From positions 1-64,000 of the forward strand of contig DASYNP010000044.1 in the NCBI GenBank assembly GCA_036008465.1: a DNA stretch of 64,000 nt. Direction: 5' to 3'. The notes under the pieces are model-generated. The model made no database searches, was not told the origin of the DNA, and saw only the letters and a list, made by a program, of their open reading frames with translations. This DNA comes from DASPSM01 sp036008465 (GTDB taxonomy: Bacteria > Planctomycetota > Planctomycetia > Planctomycetales > Planctomycetaceae). This document shows, piece after piece, positions 49,801-57,862 of this stretch; within the stretch, counting starts at the first letter, position 1, and each line of letters starts with the position of its first letter. A program made the position numbers and the translations under genes.

Positions 49801-50369
49801 TTCGGTCCGTGGCACAGCTCTTCGACGATGTAGGGGAGTCCGCCCGATTCGCCGAATTCATAAATCGGAATGATGTTGGGGTGCCTGAGCGCGGCGAGCG
49901 ACTGCGCCTCGCGGACGAAGCGCTGTTTGGCTTCGCTCGAGAACAAGGCTTCCGCACGGGCGACCTTGAGCGCGACCAATCGGGCAAGACTCGAATCTCG
50001 GGCCCGAAACACGGTCCCTGACCCCCCGGAGCCGAGCCGCTCGAGAATCTCGAATCGCCCAAACAGCGTCTTCGCGAGCCCGCTGGTGGCCCGCACCCAC
50101 GTGGTTTCATCCGTCGTCGACAGAGTGCGCTCGAGCGCCGCTGCGTTGGCGTTCGGACCCGAAGAGCACGACGAAAGCGAAGTCGCCCGCGCCGAGTGCA
50201 GCGCTTTGAGGGTCGCCACGATGTGCGAGGGAGACTCGCCGAACCGCTCGGTGATCTCGCGCTCGAACTCGTCGGTCGGATCGCCGGCCAGCAGCGCGTC
50301 GTCGACTTGAGACATCAAGTTCTCGAGTGCCGGATCCAAATCGGGCTGAGCGGGTTCCGGAGTGTTCAT
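46881..50369 (-). CDS. Ser/Thr protein kinase with WD40 sensor domain
   Basis: 1162 aa. Kinase domain at about 106-390: GSGGSGTVF (113-121), K135 in LVALKVARAE, HRDLKPSN (231-238), DFG (267-269) and APEQ. A transmembrane helix at about 416-437 (VLSAFAALAILAGIVVIIIR) separates it from a long C-terminal region of WD40 repeats (for example FSPDGKSVATASADTKARVWD, FSPDGKLLATAGDDGTVRLWD), presumably extracytoplasmic if the topology is simple. The N-terminal 100 residues are acidic and contain no named domain. The ATG overlaps the sigma factor stop (ATGA), so kinase and sigma factor are translated together. Signal and targets unknown. Confidence 0.93.
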   Translation of the reverse strand: MNTPEPAQPDLDPALENLMSQVDDALLAGDPTDEFEREITERFGESPSHIVATLKALHSARATSLSSCSSGPNANAAALERTLSTTDETTWVRATSGLAKTLFGRFEILERLGSGGSGTVFRARDSSLARLVALKVARAEALFSSEAKQRFVREAQSLAALRHPNIIPIYEFGESGGLPYIVEELCHGPNLAVWLSQSAKAHQKAPIRTAVQWTLLLAEAVAHAHRSGIVHRDLKPSNVLLAPPTHQSSDPCVDDLAAESFTPRVSDFGIAKLFDSEEGVTASQAVLGTAAYMAPEQAEGRSSEVGPPADVYSLGVILYELLTGRRPIEGRSDVDTLRRVLTDEPLPLTQVRRDVPGDLEAICLKCLEKNSANRYPSAAELAEDLGHFLKGEPVCARRLHSVTRVIRRLRRQSSPAGLVLSAFAALAILAGIVVIIIRTRDGEIIVWQPRTAGEPRPVAALRGAYPEDIHQASLLLDRREVDVLARQATANQARQLLAKYIPQQGEEDLRGFEWRYLWKITAPRSYAPMFRAVRTISAHDGTAYFVCFSPDGKSVATASADTKARVWDVETGQLRFTLAGHTNEVNCVAFSPDGKLLATAGDDGTVRLWDGATGKPHDILWKHTEEVVGVAFNPVNGLLACAARDGVLTTWDCAARRQLEKLIAAPGGRVDDLAFSRDGQLLAMACGNSMVRLWQFSTPPRPLALLNVSGRALAVSFSHDGPFLAVGHTNGARIYRIDNSETLSQMHLDDHFQSHFVRAVGFTKDDSSLLTAGDKFASKLVDLTTGETWDPFGTGASFWCAAFSPDGKLVATSDGTGELVLWDCSARQSFHRTQLDVPPGSPAARLAISANGSRIVVAADASGAKDGADGELAVWDISRSQAKRLRTLASAGTRRFHDVALSPDGNAIAYGEHRAEKGRDRICVVDAKTGNPKFQLDAGAVDCLFFSPGGSTLVSQERQGSPAEVRLQIRDAQTAALVRTIPLRSNAALFAFSPSKNLFASVGKNHDAQIDLYRLPDPKRMATISGFGETIHSLAFSKDEQSVIGQGTGGYVAALSCETGAIVRQFTVAGVVSVPGYAMASSRDGRTLALGSKAGIVLAEMESGHVLCTLPFPTEMKEVTTIAFAADGQTVVAATVTAGGRCGVYLWQASESSFVPPASPGV

Positions 50370-50998
50370 CGCAAGTTCCTCGTTGCCGATTGCAGCCGCA
50401 CGAGCGCTCGGCCCCAAAGTTTGCGGACTGCTTCGGGCGTCCGCTCGAGCAGTTCGCCGATCTCCGCGTAGGTCTTGTTCTGAAAGTAGTGCATCTCGAT
50501 CACGGTGCGCTCGTCGGGCGGCAGTTTGTCGATGGCCGAGCGGAGCTTGTCGCCTAGCTCGCCTGCCGATACCTGGCTACTGGGGCTGCGATCGTCGATC
50601 TGAACGTGATCCTCCACCCGGGCGGCCTGACCACTCGCGCGGGGGATTCGACGGTCCCGGGCCCGCCGCAGGTCGAGGATGTTGTTTCGCAAGATATGGC
50701 GCAGCCAAGAGCGGAACTCGCCTTCCGACGAACCGCGAAACGCCCCCAAATCGCGCACGGCTTCGAGCTGGGCCGATTGCACGACGTCGGCGACGGTGAA
50801 CGTCAGATGCGAGTCGCCGGCGATTTCTTCGTTGGCCAGCGCCCACAGGTACGCCCGGTGCCGTTCCAGCAACTGCCCGATGGCTGCTTGCGAGCCCTGT
50901 CTCGCTTCTCGGAGCAAGTCACGCAGATCGCCCTCGGACGACGCCTGAGCCGGATCATCCGGCATGACGGACCGTTTCGCGCCCTGAAAGGATTGCAT
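50366..50998 (-). CDS. ECF-type RNA polymerase sigma factor
   Basis: About 210 aa. Region 2 is seen in LLERHRAYLWALANEEIAG...ADVVQSAQLEAVRDLGAFRG and EFRSWLRHILRNNILDLRR; region 4 in IDKLPPDERTVIEMHYFQNKTYAEIGELLERTPEAVRKLWGRALVRL. Genes of this kind occur next to Ser/Thr kinases in planctomycetes, where phosphorylation may control the sigma factor. The start is uncertain: ATG 50998 is used, with ATG 50965 and GTG 51025 as alternatives; none has a strong Shine-Dalgarno. Confidence 0.88.
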   Translation of the reverse strand: MQSFQGAKRSVMPDDPAQASSEGDLRDLLREARQGSQAAIGQLLERHRAYLWALANEEIAGDSHLTFTVADVVQSAQLEAVRDLGAFRGSSEGEFRSWLRHILRNNILDLRRARDRRIPRASGQAARVEDHVQIDDRSPSSQVSAGELGDKLRSAIDKLPPDERTVIEMHYFQNKTYAEIGELLERTPEAVRKLWGRALVRLQSATRNLR

Positions 50999-51330
50999 GC
51001 CTGTCGATTGTAGAAGTCGGGGCACGTCGAATCATTGCCAATCCCCAAAGACGCGCGTCGTCCGACGACCTCCGACCGCGCGTCATCGCCCCTTCTGAAT
51101 AAGGCGACGAACCGGGAATGACCGGACGCACAATTTCGCAGTCCGGCCAAAATTCCCGCTTTTCGCAGGCGCGCCTCGACAATTGCCGGGAAGGGCGGCC
51201 TGCGAGGGCGTCTATCTGCCAGTGGCGGCGGCTTTCGGAGCCTAATGCGCGTCCGCTCGCGGGCATTCTGTCGCCTTCCCTTTCAGGGAAGTGCCGTCTC
51301 AGAAAACTCACCGGTTCGAGAACCAAAATC
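50999..51330. other. Intergenic region upstream of sigma/kinase operon
   Basis: 332 bp without a supported gene. It should hold the promoter of the sigma/kinase pair. One small hairpin CTTCCC..GGGAAG is seen near 51280-51296. The plus-strand open frame starting at 51118 is probably only the 5' extension of the next gene. Confidence 0.45.
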
Positions 51331-51651
51331 GTGAACCCGCTCGACGACAGTCCGCGTCTCAGCCCAGAGCAACAGGCGCCGCTGGTGGCGCAACTCCAAA
51401 AGGCCGAATTTCGCGAGCGTGACTTGCCGAGCGACATGCTCGGCGCGGGCCTGTGGATGGCCTACGCGGTCTTGGCGATGGTTTGGTTGCGCATGGTCGC
51501 AAAGCGGCGCACACTACGGTGGCTGTTCGCCGTGCGCAGAAGAGTCGTTGCTCCGATGGTCGCGCGCTACGCGGTTTGGGGCGTGGAGCGCGTAAAAGAG
51601 CAGCGTCCCGGCGCGCCACTCTTCACTGAGCCGGCGACCGTTCAGATTTAG
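51331..51651 (+). CDS. Hypothetical small membrane protein
   Basis: 106 aa, not recognised. MLGAGLWMAYAVLAMVWLRMV is one probable transmembrane helix, followed by a basic tail (KRRTLRWLFAVRRRVV) and a second weak hydrophobic stretch. GTG 51331 is the likely start but lacks a strong ribosome binding site; the frame is open back to 51118 without better candidates. Confidence 0.45.
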   Translation: MNPLDDSPRLSPEQQAPLVAQLQKAEFRERDLPSDMLGAGLWMAYAVLAMVWLRMVAKRRTLRWLFAVRRRVVAPMVARYAVWGVERVKEQRPGAPLFTEPATVQI

Positions 51652-51721
51652 GGAGCGCGGGTTGCGGCGTCGCGGAGCTTGCGCGGTCGCGACAATTCCA
51701 GCGAGCAGGGCTGATGGTCTG

Positions 51722-53005
51722 TCAGGCAAACAGTTCGTCGACCGGCTTGCCGCCGTCGACGATCTTGAGCGGACGGCCGAGCGGACTGATCGACTCGATC
51801 CGCGGATTGATGGCGAGCGACTTGCAGACCGTGCAGAAGAGATCGGGGATCGTGACCGGGCGGTTTTGAACCATCGTCCCGTCGGTCGAGGATGAGCCGA
51901 TCACTTGTCCGCCGCGAATTCCACCGCCGGCGATCGCCGCGTTGAAGACGCGCGGGTAATGGTCACGGCCCGTGCGGGGGTTGATTTTTGGAGTGCGGCC
52001 GAATTCGCCCATCCAGACAATCAACGTCTTGTCGAGCCGGCCGCGTTCCTTGAGGTCGGAAACAAGCGCGGCAAAGCCGGGGTCAACAGCGGCGCTCAGC
52101 TTGGCGACTTTATTGAAGACGTCATCGTGCGTGTCCCAACCGCGGCTCTGCACTTCGACGAACGTCACGCCAGCCTCGACCAGCCGGCGGGCCAAGAGGC
52201 AGCCCCGGCCGAAATCGCTGTCGCCATACTTGGCGCGGACGTTTTCCGGCTCTTTGCTGATATCGAAGGCGCTGACGCTCGAGCTGAGGGCCATCTTCGA
52301 CGCTTTTGTATACAGCCGGCGGTGGTTGTCGACGACCGTCTGACCGCCGCGGGCGGCGAAGTCATCCTCGAGCTTGTCGAGCAGGCCGAGCCTTCGCGAA
52401 TAACGCCCGGCGGCCACCGGAGCCTCGAGGTTGCGCGGCAGCTGGCTGGGGTTGTCGACCACGAACGGCTCGTAGTCGACGCCCAAGTAGCCCGAGCCAA
52501 TCGTCTGGCCGACCGACACGACGGCCGGCAGGTCGCGTGAGAGATCGGCGAGTTGTTTGGCAATGTTGGCCGCCAGACTTGGATGCCGCACGCTGCCAGT
52601 CGGCAGGTAACCCGTGTGAAGCTGGTAGGTCGCCCGCTGGTGCTGCCCTTCTTTATTCGTGACCGAGCGGACGAGCGCGATGTCGTTCATCACCTTAGCG
52701 GTCTGGTCCCAGCCGTTGGCGATCTGGATTCCCGAGACGGCCGTGGAGATCGCCTGCGTTTGCCCGCCGTTTTCGGTGCGGGGCTTGGGGTCAAAGGTTT
52801 CGAACTGGCTCGGCCCTCCCTGCATCCACAGGAGGATCATTGACCGATCCTGCTTACGCAGCTCGGCGGCTTGCAGGCTCATCAACTGTCGGAAGTTGAG
52901 AGTACCGGCCGCAACGGCTCCCGCCGAAACGAACTGCAGAAAGCTGCGGCGAGACAAATCGTAGCGGTTAAGGAACCGCACCTGCTGATGATGAAAGAGG
53001 CTCAT
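51722..53005 (-). CDS. DUF1501 family secreted protein
   Basis: 427 aa, with a twin-arginine-like signal (DLSRRSFLQFVSAGAVAAGTLN). MILLWMQGGPSQFETFDPKP is the DUF1501 (alkaline-phosphatase-superfamily) N-terminal block; GWDTHDD and LIVWMGEFGRTPKIN with GRDHYP are its metal-site blocks. These proteins are typically encoded beside DUF1549/DUF1553 cytochrome-like proteins in planctomycetes, as here, with the partner just upstream. ATG 53005 follows AAGGA. Biochemical role unknown. Confidence 0.92.
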   Translation of the reverse strand: MSLFHHQQVRFLNRYDLSRRSFLQFVSAGAVAAGTLNFRQLMSLQAAELRKQDRSMILLWMQGGPSQFETFDPKPRTENGGQTQAISTAVSGIQIANGWDQTAKVMNDIALVRSVTNKEGQHQRATYQLHTGYLPTGSVRHPSLAANIAKQLADLSRDLPAVVSVGQTIGSGYLGVDYEPFVVDNPSQLPRNLEAPVAAGRYSRRLGLLDKLEDDFAARGGQTVVDNHRRLYTKASKMALSSSVSAFDISKEPENVRAKYGDSDFGRGCLLARRLVEAGVTFVEVQSRGWDTHDDVFNKVAKLSAAVDPGFAALVSDLKERGRLDKTLIVWMGEFGRTPKINPRTGRDHYPRVFNAAIAGGGIRGGQVIGSSSTDGTMVQNRPVTIPDLFCTVCKSLAINPRIESISPLGRPLKIVDGGKPVDELFA

Positions 53006-53023
53006 GACCAAGATCCTTAATTA

Positions 53024-53150
53024 AGGAGCCCCGCACGTAGTAAGGGGTCCGCCGCATGCGGCCCAAGCAGGCTAACTGCATGGGCGCCGTTAAAGAGGTG
53101 ACGCGGCTAGCCCGCAACAAAATACACCGCTTATTTCGTGCGCGGCTCCT
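53024..53150. mobile_element. Inverted-repeat element (MITE-like), copy 1
   Basis: 127 bp with 25-bp imperfect terminal inverted repeats (21 of 25 match) at 53024-53048 (AGGAGCCCCGCACG...) and 53126-53150 (...CGTGCGCGGCTCCT). The interior contains GGCTAGCCGCG-type and CCGCCGC segments that match the second copy at 59355-59478 in opposite orientation. It lies between the DUF1501 and DUF1549 genes. Confidence 0.7.
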
Positions 53151-53170
53151 AAGAAATTGCTCCCGCAGCT

Positions 53171-55228
53171 CTACCGTTTCGACAAGAACTCGCTCGAGTT
53201 CATCAGGCTCCACATGACGTCTTCAAACCCCTCGTGGCGATTGCCGACGTCCTTGACGTAGTTGAGGCAGACTTTTTCTTCCTTGTCGGATGGCTCGCGG
53301 GCCAGCGTCAACACGTAGACTTCGCGAACCGCATCTTTATTGTCCGGGTACTTTTCGAGGATCGTCGCGAGCCGAGTCTTTCCCTGGGCGTGAATCAGGT
53401 TGTTGATCAGTCGCGAGTTCATCATGAACAGGGCCTGCGGGACGTTGCCCGTCAGGTCGTCGGAGCTGGTCGATGGGTCGTATCCGAATAGAAAGGCAAA
53501 CTGAGCGCGGGGATTCCGAGGAGGCCGCTTCTTGCCCCCCTGCATTGGACCTTCCGACTCCTTCGCATCGACGCCTTCGATCCCCAAAACTTTCGTGATC
53601 GCGTTGAACAACTGGTCCGCCCGCAATCGCTTGGGCAGACTCGCGGCGAAGACCGGCGGCGCCTCGACCGAGGGATCCTTCGGCCGGATCTCGCGCTGGT
53701 AGGTCTCGGTGCGGGCGATTGTGCGGAACAGCCACTGCATGTCGTACTTGTTGGCGACCCACGCGTCGGCCAGCAGGTCGAGCACCTCGGGCATCCGCGC
53801 CTGGCGCTGCGGCCCCATATCGTCGACCGGCATGTAAAAACCTTCACCCACCATTTCGGACCAGATGCGGTTCACGTAGGCGCGGGAGAACCAGGGATCC
53901 GCATCGGCGGTGAGGTACTTGGCCAGGGCGTGCCGCCGCTCTTCATCGGGCAGGCCCGACTTCGGCCGCTTTCCGTTGACGAAGAAGATCGGCTCCATCT
54001 TCGTTCCCTTCGAAGACGGATTCTTCAGATCGGACATGTAGTGCTCGGCCGTGGGACGCTTCTGGCCGCCGGGCATCGGCATTTCCTTGATTTCCTTGAT
54101 GGTCAACGCGCCATCTTTATTCGCGTCGGCATTGGCCAGCAATTTCTCGAATTGCTTCTCGAACGGGGTGTTCTTCACTTCGGCCCGCGTGATCTTGCCG
54201 TCGTGATTGCGATCGAAGCGCGCGAACAGCCGCTCTGGGTGCTCGAGGAAGTTGCCGCCGCCTTTCCCCTTGCCTTTCCCGTTTGCAGACGGCTCATCGA
54301 AGGAGGCGACCTCAAACTCACGAGGGTCGGTACTCCCTTTCATGCGCCGAACCGTGACGCGCGGGAAGAAGGCGGCCAACTGGTGAAACTGCTGCCGCTT
54401 CCACTTATCGGTGGGATGGTCGTGGCAGTTCGCGCATTGGATTTGAATTCCCAAAAAGATGCGGGACGTTTCCGCAGCGATTTCGTCAGCTTGTCCGGCG
54501 TGCGCGAAAATCAGGCCCGTCTCGCCGTGCTCATTGATCGGGCCGGAAGCCGTGAGCAGAGCGGTTACGATCTTGTCCCACCCACGGTTCTCGCGAATCT
54601 GGTCGGACATCCATTTCTCGAAGGTCCCCTCGATGATGCGAGCCCGCATGTCAGTCGCGCGGAGAAAGATCACATCGCGCCAATACTCGGCCCAGTTGTG
54701 AGCGTAATCTTCGCTGCCCAGCAGTCGATCGATAACCTTGTCGCGCTTTTGCGGATCGGGTTCGAGGCCGAACAAGGTCACCTCGCGCGCGCTGGGCACT
54801 GTTCCTCCCAAATCGAAATGGACGCGCCGCAAGAAGTCTTCGTCCGAAGTCCGCGGCGCGGGCTGCGTTCCCGATTCAGTCAGGTTTTGAAGAATCAGCT
54901 TATCGACAGCCGCGGCGACGGCCGCCGAGTCCTTGAGATTCACGTTCGGTCGCGGGCGATGGGTGGTGGCTTTTGGTGTGTAGGACTCGGACCCCCAGGA
55001 TTTTTCGCCTTTGGAGGTCTTTTCGTCCTTCGCAGCGCCGTTCGAGCTGGTGCTCTTGCTCTTGGCACCGGTGTCGTCTGCTTTGCTCTTCGTCGAAGGT
55101 TCGTCCTGCGCGAAGCAGGCAGCGACGCAAAATGTGAGGACCGCGGCACTGCCAAAACAGACTCGAGCTGCCCAGTTCGCCGCCCCAATGGGGGCCGCGC
55201 CGGCGTGCTGCGTTTGCGTGCGAGCCAT
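53171..55228 (-). CDS. DUF1549/DUF1553 secreted protein with inserted EF-hand pair
   Basis: 685 aa with a signal peptide (FGSAAVLTFCVAACFA). DUF1549 covers about 100-300 (FLRRVHFDLGGTVPSAREV) and includes a CANCH heme-c-type motif (C265, C268, H269). DUF1553 covers about 430-680. Between them two EF-hand loops occur: DRNHDGKITRAE (339-350) and DANKDGALTIKE (368-379), preceded by a GKGKGKGGG linker. The loops have the canonical Ca-binding positions. Pairs with the DUF1501 gene downstream. The family is typical of planctomycetes and may act in polysaccharide handling or electron transfer, but this is unproven. GGAG precedes the ATG. Confidence 0.92.
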   Translation of the reverse strand: MARTQTQHAGAAPIGAANWAARVCFGSAAVLTFCVAACFAQDEPSTKSKADDTGAKSKSTSSNGAAKDEKTSKGEKSWGSESYTPKATTHRPRPNVNLKDSAAVAAAVDKLILQNLTESGTQPAPRTSDEDFLRRVHFDLGGTVPSAREVTLFGLEPDPQKRDKVIDRLLGSEDYAHNWAEYWRDVIFLRATDMRARIIEGTFEKWMSDQIRENRGWDKIVTALLTASGPINEHGETGLIFAHAGQADEIAAETSRIFLGIQIQCANCHDHPTDKWKRQQFHQLAAFFPRVTVRRMKGSTDPREFEVASFDEPSANGKGKGKGGGNFLEHPERLFARFDRNHDGKITRAEVKNTPFEKQFEKLLANADANKDGALTIKEIKEMPMPGGQKRPTAEHYMSDLKNPSSKGTKMEPIFFVNGKRPKSGLPDEERRHALAKYLTADADPWFSRAYVNRIWSEMVGEGFYMPVDDMGPQRQARMPEVLDLLADAWVANKYDMQWLFRTIARTETYQREIRPKDPSVEAPPVFAASLPKRLRADQLFNAITKVLGIEGVDAKESEGPMQGGKKRPPRNPRAQFAFLFGYDPSTSSDDLTGNVPQALFMMNSRLINNLIHAQGKTRLATILEKYPDNKDAVREVYVLTLAREPSDKEEKVCLNYVKDVGNRHEGFEDVMWSLMNSSEFLSKR

Positions 55229-55337
55229 AGATCGCTCCAGTGAACAGACGTTCCAAATTCGATCGCTCGCTCGAAGGGGGGCTAAGCGAGTCTATACTCT
55301 TTAAACCGGTCCCAGACCCAAATGTTCCGGGCCGAGT

Positions 55338-55377
55338 TGCCTAGATGGCGGAATGGTAACAGGCAAACGGCTCAGAC
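55338..55377 (+). pseudogene. tRNA-Leu-like 5' half (fragment)
   Basis: TGCCTAG-ATGGCGGAATGGTA resembles the acceptor and D-arm of leucine tRNAs, and AACGG-CTCAGAC resembles the anticodon stem and loop with CAG. The pairing partner CCGTT, a variable arm, a TTCGA T-arm and a matching acceptor 3' strand are not found downstream, so this is at best a broken tRNA gene. Confidence 0.35.
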
Positions 55378-55510
55378 ACGGGTTTTGAGGCCAAAAGTCG
55401 TCGTTTGTGCGATTTCGGACGCAACTCGTCCACCTTTTTCATCGACATCGATCTGTACGCACCGGTCAATTCGTGCGCGAAGTTCGCATCATCTTCGCTA
55501 AGAGAGTCCC

Positions 55511-56425
55511 ATGAGAGTTGCCGTTGTCGGCGCAGCCGGCCAATTGGGGACGGCCCTCGCAGCCAGTCTGCCGCGGGCCAACTCGATCGTGCCGCTGACG
55601 CATTCGCAGATTGAAATTCGCGATCCGGCCAGCGTCGACGACGCGCTCTCTGCGGCCGCGGCTGACTGCGTGATCAATGCCGCGGCCTACAACTTTGTCG
55701 ATCGGGCCGAGGATGAACCCGATCTCGCCCACGCGGTCAACGCGATCGGTCCGCAGAACCTCGCCCGCTGGTGTGCGCGTCACAAGGCAATGCTGGTGCA
55801 CGTCAGCACCGATTACGTTTACTCGGGCGACCCTGGACACGCTCCCTACGTCGAGACCGACCCTCCGGCGCCCGCCAGCGCCTACGCCCGGAGCAAGCTT
55901 GCCGGCGAAGAGTTCGCGCGAGCGGAGTGTCCGTCGCATTTCGTCATCCGCACTTGCGGGCTCTATGGTCGCGCTCAGACATCCGGAAAGGGAAATTTCG
56001 TGCGGACCATGTTGCGGATGGCATCGGAAGGACGCCCGCTCAAGGTTGTCGACGATCAGCACTGCACGCCCAGCTTTGCCACAGATGTGGCTACCGCGAT
56101 TTGGAAGCTGCTCGAGACGACGCATTTTGGGCTCTATCACGTGACGAACGCCGGCGAGACGACGTGGCACGGTTTTGCCTGCGAAATCTTTCGAGTGGCG
56201 GGCCTCAACCCGCAGGTGACGGCAATCCCCTCGCGAGATTTTCCGCAAAAGGCAAAACGCCCGGCCTACAGCGTGCTTGACTGCTCGAAACTGGCGGCGA
56301 CGATCGGGGCCGGGCTGCCGAGCTGGCAAGACGCACTGTCCCGCTACGTGCCGCAGATTCTCCCCGAGTTTCCGATTGCGGGCAGAGCGCCCGGCGACGC
56401 TCAGCGCGAATCGCCGAAGCAATAG
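55511..56425 (+). CDS. rfbD: dTDP-4-dehydrorhamnose reductase-like protein
   Basis: 304 aa SDR-superfamily enzyme. GAAGQLGTAL is the NADPH-binding Rossmann motif; VINAAAYNFVDRAEDEPDLAHAVNA is the RfbD block; STDYVYSGD carries the Ser/Tyr region and YARSKLAGE holds the YxxxK catalytic pair. The protein should make the last step of dTDP-L-rhamnose synthesis, but no rfbA, B or C is in the window, so a related sugar-nucleotide reductase is possible. Its 3' end overlaps the convergent PQQ-propeller gene by 25 bases. Confidence 0.9.
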   Translation: MRVAVVGAAGQLGTALAASLPRANSIVPLTHSQIEIRDPASVDDALSAAAADCVINAAAYNFVDRAEDEPDLAHAVNAIGPQNLARWCARHKAMLVHVSTDYVYSGDPGHAPYVETDPPAPASAYARSKLAGEEFARAECPSHFVIRTCGLYGRAQTSGKGNFVRTMLRMASEGRPLKVVDDQHCTPSFATDVATAIWKLLETTHFGLYHVTNAGETTWHGFACEIFRVAGLNPQVTAIPSRDFPQKAKRPAYSVLDCSKLAATIGAGLPSWQDALSRYVPQILPEFPIAGRAPGDAQRESPKQ

Positions 56426-57831
56426 AGCCGCTTGCTCGTGCGCAAGTAAATGCGGCCGTCGACGAGTGCCGGCGTGGCGAAGGTGGGCTCTTCCAGATCG
56501 GCCGTGGAGATCACCTTGAGCTCGGGCGTCGCGCTCATGATCGTGGCGATGCCGGAAACGTCGACGAGGAACAACTTGCCGTCGCCGATGACGGGCGAGC
56601 TGTAATAATCGTGCGATCCGAGTGCCCGCGTCTGCTTGAGCAGCTTGCCGTCCGCGGCGTCGACGCACGACGCGATCCCGCCGCTTTTGACCATGTAAAG
56701 CCGGCCGTTGTCGAACACGGGCGAAGGGATGTAGGGCAGGTTCTTGGCATAACGCCAGCGCACGTGCGACGCCGTCGCGTTTCCGCGGGCGCCGGGAGAG
56801 ATGGCCAGCGTGGCGTTCTTCGCCGAATTGAAAATGTTCCGCGCCCAGTCGTATTCCTTCGCCGTGATGTGGCCGTCCTTATTGCGGTCGATCTGATCGA
56901 AACGGCTCGACAAGGGACCCGGCGGGATCTCGCTGCGCTCGAGCTGATGGTTTTTGTTCGCATCGTAGCGTGCGGTCATTTCCTCGAAGGGCTCGGCGAC
57001 GATGCGATCGGTCTCGTCGCCGCCAGGCGTCCACTCGGTGACAAACAGTGTGCCGTCGCTGCCCACAACCGGAGTCATGCTGCAAGTGCGGGCCGAACCG
57101 TGGACGGTCCACAGCTCGTGGCCGCTTTCAGGACTGTAAGCGCACACGCGCAGTCCGCCTGATACGACGATTTCGTCGACGCCCTGGTTGTCCCAAACAA
57201 TGGGAGTCGAAAAGCCGCGCGGGAACTCGGATCGGTCGGCCTTCCACACGATCTTGCCGCTCTGTTTGTCGACGGCAATCAGGAACGAATCGAGATCGTG
57301 ATCCTGGTTCAGAATCACGAGGTTGCCCACCAGAATCGGCGAGCTGGCCGCTCCGTAGTTGTTTTTGAAGGGACCCAGCGGCAGCTTCCACAACAACTTG
57401 CCGCAGTGGTCGTAACAGAACAGTCCGCTCGAGCCGAAGAAGCTGACGACTCGCTCGCCGTCGGCGGCCGGGGTTGCCTGCGCGTGGCTGCCGATGTGAT
57501 GAATCTCCTCGAGATGGTCGTTGTTTGCGTCGCGTTCCCAGAGGATTTTTCCGCTGGCGCGTTCAAGCGCGAGCGTCACCAGATGCTTGCCGCGTTCGGC
57601 CGTGAGAAAGATGCGATCGGCAATCACGACCGGGGACGAATGACCCCCGGGAAGCTCGGTCGACCAGATCACGTTCTTATTCGGACCGATGTCGCGTGGC
57701 AGCGGCTCGTTGACGTTCGGCCGGCCGGAGCCATTGGGGCCGCGAAATTGGGGCCACGAATCGGCGCGACCGGGATCCGCCGCTCCCATTGCCGCGATAA
57801 AGACCGTGGCGAGCAAACCGAGTCGCAGCAC
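56401..57831 (-). CDS. Secreted PQQ-type beta-propeller protein with EF-hand insert
   Basis: 476 aa with a signal peptide (LGLLATVFIAAMGAADPGRA). WPQFRGPNGSG opens the outer-membrane-BamB/PQQ-like propeller common in planctomycetes, with blades such as ASGKILWERD, KQSGKIVWKAD and ESGHELWTVHG. Between blades, two EF-hand loops lie at DANKNHQLERSE (290-301, fifth position Asn) and DRNKDGHITAKE (315-326). Function unknown; perhaps a Ca-dependent scaffold. It converges with rfbD (25-base overlap). Confidence 0.9.
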   Translation of the reverse strand: MLRLGLLATVFIAAMGAADPGRADSWPQFRGPNGSGRPNVNEPLPRDIGPNKNVIWSTELPGGHSSPVVIADRIFLTAERGKHLVTLALERASGKILWERDANNDHLEEIHHIGSHAQATPAADGERVVSFFGSSGLFCYDHCGKLLWKLPLGPFKNNYGAASSPILVGNLVILNQDHDLDSFLIAVDKQSGKIVWKADRSEFPRGFSTPIVWDNQGVDEIVVSGGLRVCAYSPESGHELWTVHGSARTCSMTPVVGSDGTLFVTEWTPGGDETDRIVAEPFEEMTARYDANKNHQLERSEIPPGPLSSRFDQIDRNKDGHITAKEYDWARNIFNSAKNATLAISPGARGNATASHVRWRYAKNLPYIPSPVFDNGRLYMVKSGGIASCVDAADGKLLKQTRALGSHDYYSSPVIGDGKLFLVDVSGIATIMSATPELKVISTADLEEPTFATPALVDGRIYLRTSKRLYCFGDSR

Positions 57832-57862
57832 GTCCCCACCTCTTTTCAGTGTTCGATACGGC

